This document shows, piece by piece, positions 50,901-62,900 of a stretch of DNA of 64,000 nt. The DNA is from Anastatus disparis. Lineage: Eukaryota > Arthropoda > Insecta > Hymenoptera > Eupelmidae. Within the stretch, counting starts at the first letter, position 1, and each line of letters starts with the position of its first letter. The notes under the pieces are model-generated. The model worked only from the letters and a program-made list of their open reading frames with translations. It searched no databases and was not told the origin of the DNA. The stretch lies in the NCBI GenBank assembly GCA_017163975.1, contig JAFFSR010000239.1:3844001-3908000 (forward strand). The letters are read 5' to 3'. The position numbers and the translations under genes were made by a program.

Positions 50901-53900
50901 TCTGTTTTGTTGAAAAAATTGCATCTTCTTTATAATTTTACAGTTTTTGAACTACTTATTTTAGAAGGTTTTTACTGATTGCATATTAAAGTTGAGATTA
51001 AAACCTTTCAATTAAAAAAAAAAACGTGTCCAAAAAGCTCAAGTCGTTAAAAAGTTATGGGCGAATGAAAATAGCGCAAATATTTAGCTCAAAAAATGCA
51101 TAGAAAATAAATGCAACATTTTAATCAGAAATTCATTTTAATTTTCGTCCCTTCATAAGTTTTTAACAACTTGAGCTTTTTGGACGCGTTTTTTTTTTAA
51201 TCGAAAGGTTTTAATCTCAACTTTGATATGCAATCAGTAAAAACCTTCTAGAATAAGTAGTTCAAAAATTGTAAAATTATAAAGCAGATGCAATTTTTTT
51301 AACAAAACAGACAAAACTGCTCATAACTCGGAAAAAATCGAGCGTTGGACCGAATGGACGCGGCTTTTTTCATGATTTTATGTAAGAAAAAAGATCCCAA
51401 AGCTAGAAGAAAATCCAAGACCCAAATGCAATGCACTCTCCTTGTGAGTGACATTAGAATATCTTTTTCGTGAAATGTAAAATATTATCGGGTATGATTG
51501 TTAAAATAATGTATAATTGTGTCATGAAAAACCCTTTACCAACGTTTAATTGTATGATAAAATAACATTTTAACAAGTAAATTTTTTAATTTTTAAATTA
51601 AATCCTAATTTAATAAGACATCTTTTACCTCACAATAACGTTCATGGTAGCACAATTGGAAAGAAAATTTTAACAATAACAAAATAAATGAGCAATAAAC
51701 AGAAAATTGTTACACAAAAATGTTCATCATAATTACATCCTCAACAAAAGATAGCATAAAAGCAATAAAAAAAAACACGCTCGATAAAAAGTTTGTTGAT
51801 CGTAAAAACTTTTTCAACCCAAATGTAAAACTAATTATATCTATACGTTATCTTTTTATTTTCTTTTGTTTTTCAGATGTACTCGGTAGCCTGTGTTATT
51901 TCGCAGTATCAAGAATACGCAGCCGGACGCGGAACTGCGAACGACGATTGTTCGCACAGGGTAGGTTGTATTGGTTGTCGTGTATGTAAGTCTATATTAG
52001 TTACATCTGTGTATCTTAGGTGTACAAAGGATGATTACAGGCGGAACTGCTAATGTTTGTTGCTTATGTAGCGACTGTTCAAGTTACGAGCAGTAATCGA
52101 AGCTGAAATCAAAATCCTTTGAATGTCTAAGGTGCATAGACAATTTTCATATCAGCGTAGCATGTACACAGTGGAAAAAAATTTGTAATTTTAACACACA
52201 TAAGTGTTACAGATGAAACGCAAATTTTTTTGTGTTAAAATTTACAAATTTTTTTTGTGTAATTTTCGAAGTTAAAATTTTAACATAAAAATTCATGAAT
52301 AATACAAAATTTTGAATAATAAAATTTGTAAATTTTACAAATTTATTTGTGTTAAAATATAATGATTGAAATAATGATTAGATATCAAATAATGACTTCC
52401 TCGTATTTATTTCTGTTAATCCTCTTTTAAAAAAACGATGGCCGGATGTTGTGAAACATTTTATACTAAGAACGTGATTGGTGGATTGAATAGAATCATA
52501 TGATTGGCGAAAAACGAGATTTGATTTAATATAATATGCTTAAATAAAATCATCGATTTAAAATTTAATAATGAAAATCATTGATAAATAATTAAATTAT
52601 AATTATTGAGTTATAGTTGGATTTTTTAAATAAAATTATCAATATAAACATCGCTAACTTCCGTTTACAAAATTCTTTTGTGTGAAGATGTCGAGAGTGC
52701 GAAGTACCGCTCTATATTCACTTGTTATTGTATATTTAAAATTAGAACATTGTAACAATTCTATGCCATTTACTTCTGAATTCTTTTTTAAAATTGTACC
52801 ATAAAATAGTTATTAAGCAATAAATTTAGCAATAAATATTTTTTGAAAATACAGATGTTATGAACTTTTTAGCTTATAACAAGGCAAATAATTTTGTAAA
52901 TTTAAAAGAGATTTAAAATATTTCGGAATATTTTAAAATAATTTATAAAAAAACCGATAAGTAATACAATTTCGATAATATAATTTAGTATATAAAATAT
53001 TTCTAGATTGACAGCTTAAAATTTTTTTTTCAAAAATATAGTATAATACTTGCCTAAAATGTACTATTTTTAAAAGTTTTTTTATTTAATTTAAAAATTT
53101 AAATTGAATCACGCTTAGAATAAACAGTTCTTCTGCAAAATAAAATAAAAAATTTTTTGTTTGAAAGAATAATATAATTACTATAATTAAGAAAATATAA
53201 ATTAGAATTTTTATTTTTATTTCTATTTTAAAAATAGGAACGATATACATATCGTTAAGAATGGATTCGAACTATTTTATTTTTTATATATTTTATGGAT
53301 TTCATATTGTTGAAAATATTAATTTTTAAATAACTTCATTCATTGGTTATTAAGAATTTAGGATTCCAATATTACATATTAAAATTTTTCTGGTACTTAT
53401 TTTAATTCTCATTTAAGATATATCTTGAAAATCAAATACGTTAGATTTATATTAAGTGTATAAAAAGCTATATATTCGTAAAATAACTTTTGACTTTGTA
53501 ATAGTTTACGTTATTTAAATTTTGAAATATTTAACAAATGTCTAAAAAATAATCTAAAAGTTTACTATTTTTTAAAATAATAATAAGAAAATGAATATAG
53601 TGATAATATATCTTTTAAATGGGATTTATTTTTCTCGAAGTTTTCCGTGTCTATAAATTCATTGATGCCGCGTAAACTGCTCTGATACATTAGTATATAA
53701 CATCAATTTCTTTACTGATGCAGATATTAGTAGATATGAAATTATTATTATTTACTAATGAACAGAAAATAATAACACTATATTAACGGTTAATCATTAA
53801 CAATTTATATACATTTAGATTAGATATATGGCGCGCTTGCGCGCATGGATTTTCTAGTATATTTAAAAGAGAGAGAGAGATAAAGAAATATAAGAAAAAG

Positions 53901-56900
53901 GATAAAATGATGGATGTTGGCGTGGATCAATAAAATCATAAACAAACTAATCTCATTTGATAATATTACATTATCGTTCAAAGGCGAACGTAAACGAATG
54001 ATTACGAAGAGTGCCGATCATTTTTTAATATGAGTACATCATAGGAATAGAGTCGGTTAGTAGCTCAGTCAGTAGAGCGTTGGATTCGTAATCTCGGGGT
54101 TCTGAGTTCGAATCCCGCTCTCGGCAACCGATTGATAAAAGCACCACTGTACGTTACATGTGCTTTGTTCACAAACACACTAACGAGCTCCTCTGTTGCT
54201 GATTAACATCACAAATAGCATAAATTTAGCGACGTTAAAGAAGAAAAAAAAATTCACAAATTTTTGGAGTTACAAAAGGAGTCCATGACATTTGAGTCTC
54301 AGATTTTCTTTTAACTTTGAGATATTTTTTCTTATATAAAATTATGAAAAAAGCCTTATTTCTAAGGTGCTACTCTCGATTTTTGCCAAATTATCAGCAG
54401 ATTTATCTAAATTTTTAAAAACTTGCATCTTTTTATAATTATACTTTGTTTAAAGAAATTATTCTACCCTGGAAGAAAATTGACCATATTGTAGGCATAA
54501 TTGCTGGTCAACAAATGTTTAAATGGTACTTATCTAGAAATTCTAGAAATGATTTTAAAAAAATTTCTAGATAAGTGTCATTTTAACATGCGTTGACCGA
54601 CAATTATGCTTAAGATATGGTCAATTTTCTTCCAGGGTAGGTTTTTATTTTATCATGTGAGATCTCATGTGAATTCTCATATGAGATCTCATGTCATTTT
54701 TTTTAATAGGGAACTGCTGATAATTTGGCAAAAATCAAGAGTTGTACCTTAGCAGTAAGGCTTTTTTCATAATTTTATATAAAAAAAAAATATCTCAAAG
54801 TTAGGAGAAAATTCGAGATCCAAATGTCATGGACTCCTTGTTAGCAGAAATTAATATTTACAAACTAAAATTTATCTTGCATTTAAGGCATTTTTATTGC
54901 ATAAAATAATAATAATGCTGATATTGGCATTACAACTCGCGTCTTCTGCTAACTAAAAATACATTTGTTTATATCTATATATATATAATATATATGTAAA
55001 CAACATGGCCGTTTGATATAGGATAAATATGCAGAAACCTATGGAGAATATTTAGTTTTAGTTGATTATTTTACTAATTAAAAATCCGATTGATGAAAAT
55101 CCGATTTAAAATGGTACAACTAACAAATGTGCATATTATAGTCATTTACGATTGCATTTTTTAAAATAATAAGTTAAATAATCAATTAAAATTTAATATT
55201 CTCCATAGGTTTCTGCATATTTTTCCTACATTGAGCAGCCATTTTTTAGTTAGCAAAAGGCGCGAGTTGTAATGCCAATATAATTATTAAAAGTATGAGA
55301 TTATTTGAATAACTAAGTACACACATGTTTGTAAAAATAACAAACTCCGTGTGTTAATTCTACAAAAATTTTTGTGTTCATTTTAAAAGTACACAAAAAT
55401 TTTTAAATTACAAAAATTTTTATGTTGATTTTACAAAAATGTTTGTAAAATTTTAACACAAAAATTTTTGTACAAAAAAAAATTTGACGAATTACACAAA
55501 ATTTTTTACAGTGGATAAAGAATTAATGTAACGAGGTTAATAGAAATCTTCATTAATTCTTTAATTTAAAAAAATCTTTTTCATTGGTAAACAGCAATTT
55601 TTAAATTTTTCATATTATATAAGCATAAATAATTTTGCTGATAGAATTAAATTTGGTAATACGTTAAGCATAATAAATATTTATTGAAATGATGTAGAAC
55701 ATTGCAGAATGATAAATATACAATAATTTAATACGAGAAAACGAAAAAATAAAATAAAATCTCAAGAGCCCGCGTTGCAAGCACACTAGTTGTGCAAAGT
55801 TATAGCAACGTGAGAAGTCGTATGAAGCAGGAGTGCTTTTGATCGGTTACTTCAAAAGTTATACGAGAAGCACGGAGCGGCTAAGAGCGACATAGTATTC
55901 TGAGAATCGTAAAATAGTAGTGGAATGTCACTACTGAAACTAGCGCAAGCACGGTTGACAGCCGATACATTCACTTACACGTGGCGTTACTTGTACCATG
56001 ACTATTGAGGTGGAGCATGTCATCCTCATCGCGGTTACATTGTTAGAAGAAATAAATGAAACATAAAATTATAGGTCAAAGTCTGCCTGAGCAGCCCTAG
56101 CAGTGCGTTCAATGAGCGAACCAAGGACGAAAAGCACAACTTGGAGGGCAATTAAAGTCGCAAAAAAAATAAACCTTCAGCTCTATGTGTAATAAACTGG
56201 TGTTGAAATCCGGGAATACTGGCGAAGGATATATAGCTTTGGAGAAGTAAGAGATCACGTATAGCTCGTCATATAAAACACGCGTTAAATTCGTTTCGCC
56301 CGTTTGGCATTTACGCTATGACCTATTACACTCTTGGCTGCTGTTGTTTGTTATTTTTGGAGAAATAAAATTAAAATCTTTTAAATATTTATTTAATAAA
56401 ACTTTAAAAATTGCAATGAATTAACTTTATTTGAGTATAAAGCTTCATAAAAATAATAACATCAAATTTTTAAATTTATATACACTTTAAAAAAAATACA
56501 TAAAATTTGATGCATGTACTTTAGTTTTCGACGACATTGGTACATGAAATAAAGTGTAATACGCATAAAAATTAATGTTTATTAACATAAATTTAACGCT
56601 GATTTGCATGAAAATTAGTACATTTAACTGTAATTTGTAAAATTACATAAAATTTCATGTGATCCTACAGTAAAATTGCAATTAAATGTATCAATTTTTG
56701 TGCAAAATAACATTAAATTTATATTAATAAATATTAATTTTCATGCGTATTTATATTAAAATATCTCTTTAATGATCGAAACGCATTAAATTTTATGCGC
56801 AAATTTCGTTAAAAACTGCATTAAATTTTGTATGACTTATTTAACAGTGTGATATATAATTTAGAACGTCTCTAATGCTTCGTTAAAAATAGCCTCTAAA

Positions 56901-59900
56901 ATATTTCAAATAAATATATTCGTGTACTCGCATTCGATTACTAGCATACCATTCCTTGAAAAATAATATAATACAAATTTTTCTAGCTTGTATACAATAA
57001 GTAAAAAATAAAGTATTTTAAAATTAAAATTTTTCAAACAAAAACGTTACGTTATTATGCGCGCGAGAATGCATGCATATACATAAGTAGCTGGATACAC
57101 GCGCAGCTGGTGTAGAATCAAGGAAAAAAAAATCGAGTTTATAAGTAATACGCGTGTATATACAGAAACGCTTTTGCAACACCTTACTGCTACATACAAA
57201 ACTGCATAATGAAGGTAAAAGCTTATAGAAAAGTTTTATTTTATAAAAGGCACAAGTTTTTCTTTAACAAAAGTTTTACGCGCGAATGGCTTCTTTATTT
57301 CACGCCGCGAGAGATGAAACGAATTCTTAAGATACGTACAAACTAGTTATTTTCTTCCTATACTTGTTTATTATATTTGTGAATTAAGATAATTTGAGTT
57401 TTTTACTTAATTATTTGAAACTACTTTTGTTGAATTTTAATGCTTATGCGCTAAATTTATTTAAATATTATTTTTCGAAATTTATACGGAAATTTTACAA
57501 GAGAGAAAATAGTTAAACTTTTATAAATTGCAAAATTAAAATATCTTCTTAAAATTAATATAAAATATAAAAACTTGAAGACAAAAGATAATAAGTAAAA
57601 AAAAGTAAAGAGCATAAAGGAAAAAGTATAATTAGATTTTGATAAAAGATCGAAAAAGTGTATTCATTTGGTGGCTGAAATGACAATTTTATCGCGAATG
57701 AACGATAATAAAATGCTACGTTATAGCAACTCTTTTTATTACAGCGATCATTAACTTTATATATTTTTTTTCTTTTTATAACAAGAAAAGATACTTATCT
57801 CAAATATATCTTGGACTGTGATGAATGTTTTAATCATCATTTTATGAAGAAAAATAAATTGTTCATGGTAGTTTATTGTAATTAGAAGAGTAGCTGAAAC
57901 GATATGTGGATACTAAACCACTTGCGGAAAAAATTTTTATAAAAAGTATTTTTGTGAAATTGATTTCTAATTTTAAACTATATTTATGTATGATGTCTGA
58001 TTAAACTCGGACTCTGTCTACAAGAGTAATAAATCTTATTTTAAGATTTAATACTTACTGAATCAAAAAGAAAAAAAAATTTCATTTGAAAAGCTTCGTT
58101 TTGTAAAAATATGTTCCCTGTTAAAAAAGATTTTAAAATTCATAAAATGTAATACATATAATGCAAAAGCTACGTGAAAGTTAATCCGTGCACTAGAAAC
58201 AAATCTCATATTACATCTTTATACTATATCATATTAAAAGAAAATTTTTTTTTTCAATTTTCAATAAAACCTTTCTTGAAATCCGTATCTAAATGCATAT
58301 AGAATCTATTCATACATACAAACTTAAATCCTTTCATATCTCGTATTGAACTTCACACGCAGTTGAATTTAACGTACAATTTACCGGTTAATGGTCTATG
58401 ATGTTAATTGGTGCGACTCCTTTATTGATGTCGAATTCCAGCGCGAATTACCCGGAAAATAGCTGATTAGTTATAGAAGCGGAACGAGAAATTTGGCGCT
58501 TGTCTTGGCACGAAAGCTTTAAATATAGCAAGGTGTAATACTAATTTAGCGAAAAGAATGTGAAAAATTATTTTTTTTTCTAAAGTTGATACTTTTTGTT
58601 TTGTGTACAATAAATAAAGTACGAAAAGTGTGAAAACAAAGTTAAAATTATTCAAAACTTAATTCCTCATTTTCAACATACCATGCATATTTTATGATAT
58701 TTCGTTGCGATTAAAAAAAAGCTCTGGATTCTACATACACGTCTGCTGGATTCATCCATTAGACTAGAATGTATAACCGTCAGTGGAGGCAAATAAAACT
58801 ACTTTTTTAAAAGATAAAACTTTCGAATCGTTAAAAAATTTTTCTTTTTAAATTACGACCTGAACAGTTGTTTTACGCGCCATTCTTTAAGGATTAAACT
58901 TTTTGACAACTTTTTAATTTATCATTTTTTTACCAACATCAATTCTTTTTTTATCTAAATTCATCCTTTCATTTATAAAAATACGTTAGATAATTTCTTT
59001 TATAAAACATTCAATAAAATATTTAAAAAATTTTTATCTAACAAAAATAATTAATTTAATTATATTAATTACCTAAATTCTTTTGAAAAAAAAAGATATT
59101 CGAATAATGATCGTAGTTGGTATGATATTTAGCCCTCGAAACTCATTCCGTGCATTTCAACTACTTGCCGCGCTAAAGCTCATGGGCAAGGGAAATGAAA
59201 AAAAAGAGCAAGAACCGGAAAATTAGAAAGGCCAGGAGTTTAAATCTCTGCGTATAATTCTGTTTCTTCTTTTTTTCTCTTTTTGTTTTTATATTTTTGC
59301 GCAAGCCGTTTTACTTGCTAATTTCTTTTTTGCTGCTTGTTTTAAATAGTTTTTATTTTTCTCTTTTTTCATTTAAGTTATTAATGTAATAAAAAACTTT
59401 TAAAAAATGTACTGATTTATTTTTTAAGAAATCGTTAAAAAACTTTTCGAGAAACGAGATTGTAAAAGAAAAATATAGATTTTGTTGTTTATTTGGATGT
59501 ACGTGAAATTGATTTTAGGTAGTTTTAATCAAATAAAAATCATTATAAATTTATATTAATCATGAATGAATAAAAAATTATAACTTAAATTTAAATTTTT
59601 AATTATTTTATAAGTTCAATTTAATTAAATTAATTAATTATTCTATTACCACTGCTTTTATAAACGTTAAAAAAAATTCTGAAAATGTATTCGTTCTATT
59701 TTTATTTATTTTTTTAACTTCGCTATATATTATGCTATGCTATTTCTGCTATGCTAATCAGCGACGGAGCTCTAGAGTGTGTTTGTGAAGAAAGCACATG
59801 TAACGTACAGTGGTGCTTACATCAATCAGCTGCCGAGAGCGGGATTCGAACTCAGAATCCTGAGATTTAGAATCCAACGCTCTACCGAATGAGTCACAGA

Positions 59901-62900
59901 CCGACTCTAATGTATTCTATTATTTAATTTATGTAAATTACAGTATAATGAAGATTTGAAATTACGCGTGATATTTCGCTTTATTGTTGCTACAATATGT
60001 GAACGTTTCTAACTTTTATGATAAACAAGTTGTAATAGTTATTTTAGCAAACAGTTATTTTATTTGCCATTTTATGCCATGATGATACTATGAAATTCAT
60101 AATTAATCAACACACAGTATGTAAAGATACGAATAACTTTATATAATAACAAAATCGTTAAAAGTTGTGAAGTAAAATGAGAAAAAAATTATATTTTAAA
60201 TATTTAAAAGAAACTTTGATCTTTCAATAAATTAAAGTTTTTATATGACATTATCAAACTTTTCTATGCTAGTTGAAGCATCAAAACTTTAATGAACTCT
60301 CGTTTTCCACGAATCGCAATTTTATTTAAAGTTTACTCATTCATGCATTTCCATCAAATCAAACTATTTAATCATTTGAAAATTACTTTTATACTATCAT
60401 TTTAAATTTTGATCAAACTAACGGTAAAATTATATTAACGTCAAATTCAGTAGTTTATACATCGCGCACTAAAACTGCTAACATACGTTTTCCTTACTCA
60501 TCCATTTGAACTTTCGTCGAAATTTTGGAATGCTGTTACGTTATTAAATCAGATGGAAAACCAAGAGCTCTAACTAAATGTTAAATTAAATTCATTAATA
60601 TTAAATTTATGTTTAATTTTTTACATTATAAATGTTAAATTTTCTCAAACTGCTTTATATTTACTTTATATTTTCTAACTTTTACTTTTTATCACAACAG
60701 AAAGAGTAGAAACTCTTTTTCAAAATTTTACATGCTGCTATACTTTGACAACTATATTATCACATGTACTTTAATTTTTAGATTTAATTTTATAAAATAA
60801 AAGGTCGTCGGTGGCTCATTCGGTAGATCAATAAATTCGTAATCTCGAGGTTCCGAGTTCGAATCCCGCTCTCGACCGATTTCTACAAGTACCACTGTAC
60901 ATTACATGTGCTTTGTTTATAAATACACTGACAAACCTCTGTCGCTAATTAATATCGCTATAATAGCTTAAATACAGTGACGTTAAATAAATTTAAATAA
61001 ATAAAAAATTTGATAATAATGCAATGACTTCTTCGGGACAATTGAACGCGCCGTTCACTGATAAATTTAAAATAAAATTATTAATAGCATGGGGGAACCT
61101 TCGTCATGCGAAACCTTTTAAAGTGATATTTTTTATGTTTCCATAAATCTGTGCAGTGCAAACATTTTAATTAAAACAAAAATTTAAAACTTTGTTAAAT
61201 TAATTTATATTTATTTTTGTCAAACAATTTTTTTCTATATTTTTGCAAAATTTTTTCTATGCACCAAAATTTTAAAAATATAATTATTCGAAAGTCCAGA
61301 AACGAAATGTACTTATGGCTAATATTATTCAAAGAGCTATAAACTCTTATCGTTTCCTCCCTCTCAATCATGAATAAAATTGTAGTAACAAAAAAATTTT
61401 TAATTTTATTTAATTTTATGTTTGTTAAAAATAATTCTTTTCTCAAAAATCGTTTAGCAGGTACCAGCAGTACGTTATACCGTCCAGCCAACGACAACAG
61501 CAACGTCTTGTTTAAGTTCACGACGTAGTGCGCCAACTAATAACGAAACTCGCGTCACCACGGCTACGATAACACCGTCGCAAAGTCCAACGGCATTGCC
61601 AATTCACTCAACTGTTGAACGCAGTCCTTGCTCGGAAAAATCAGTATCACGCAAACACGTACAATTTATACCTGATTCTAAGACTCCGGTTGTTCACGAG
61701 AAAGCAGGTTGGTTTATTTTCATAAACTATTAAAGATTTCAGTTATTTTCATTACGTTTTATTTATGGCTAATGGCCTATTGCATAATAATGATTTGTGT
61801 TATTGAAAAGGAGATAATAACTATGAATAACATAATCATTGATGTATATTATTATTTTCTTTTTTTTTGCAAAGCAGACGAAGGGATCGACGATGGGATA
61901 ATGTGCGGGGTAAAAAAAATTCGGATTATTTTTTTAAAATTTTATACGAATGTTTATGTAGAGGTTGAAATAGCAAATAGCTTTTAGAAAAATTTAGATT
62001 GGTTGATTATTTAAAATTTTTATTATGATGTGATAGTTGTTTTTTAAATAAAATTTTACAAGGCCGTTGTTAAACTTACGACAGATGTTTATTTTCAGAT
62101 ATCTATCGTAAAAATAATTTGAAAACGTTAAATTTAATGGAAAATATCGTAAAATAAATTATAAAACTATAAAATATACTAAATTTTATATAAATAAGAT
62201 AAAAAATATTAAATAGTTTAGACAAAAAAAAAAACTGTCGTAAACTGTCGTAAAGTTATATAAAAATTTGAAGATGGGCAATGCAATGTGACATTTGATG
62301 ACGATCGAAAATTGATAGCCTAAAATTGAAAATCCATCATCGTTATTTTTAAAAATTTTAATAAAAACCAGAAGAAAAAAAAAGAAAAGACCAAGGAATA
62401 AAATTATGGCTAAAATTATTATTTTTACTAATTAAACGGGATAATACGATAAAATAAAATAATATAATAAAATAATATGTGACATCAAGATTGCGAATGT
62501 GGTTACAAATAAAACATAGATTATATATTGACATAGAAATTTATAGTGTAGAAAACATCTGTCGAAAGTTTAACATTTCCCATTTTACAATGCACACCTT
62601 TTTTTTAAGTACATAAATAGTCATAAAAATTAATTAATTTTATAAACAAACACTCCTATACAAAATTTTTTGAGGTAAGAAATTTATGTAAAATTTTTGT
62701 GCACAATTGTTTACTAAACATTATAGCTCGCAAAAATTTTGCATAAATCTGCACAATTTTTATAAAGATTTCTGTGTAGTTTGTGAATTATTTAAACTTT
62801 ATTTTTTTTTAATTATTTCATAACCAAGTAAAATAGTCAGTTTATTATCAAATATGACTAACTATAATTTTGTGCATGAGGAATGCATATGAGTGATAAA

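Larger units (their letters stand above)
54273..54840. mobile_element. fold-back MITE, TNA family, TTA target duplication, interrupted
   Basis: Ends CAAAAGGAGTCCATGACATTT and complement ATGTCATGGACTCCTTG, TTA on both sides (54270-54272, 54841-54843). The centre is occupied by a second element (54467-54637). Confidence 0.85.
51961..61460 (+). other. intron 6 of the tetraspan gene (9.5 kb)
   Basis: The most repeat-dense intron: three SINEs, three fold-back elements plus one nested, two related ACAAAAATTTTTGT-rich repeats and the GC island at 55750-56360. No exon with compatible phase was found. Confidence 0.5.

Noticed and set aside
61195..61536. Minus-strand 113-codon frame
   Set aside because: Its GC-richer part is antisense to exon 7; the rest is AT-rich low-complexity.
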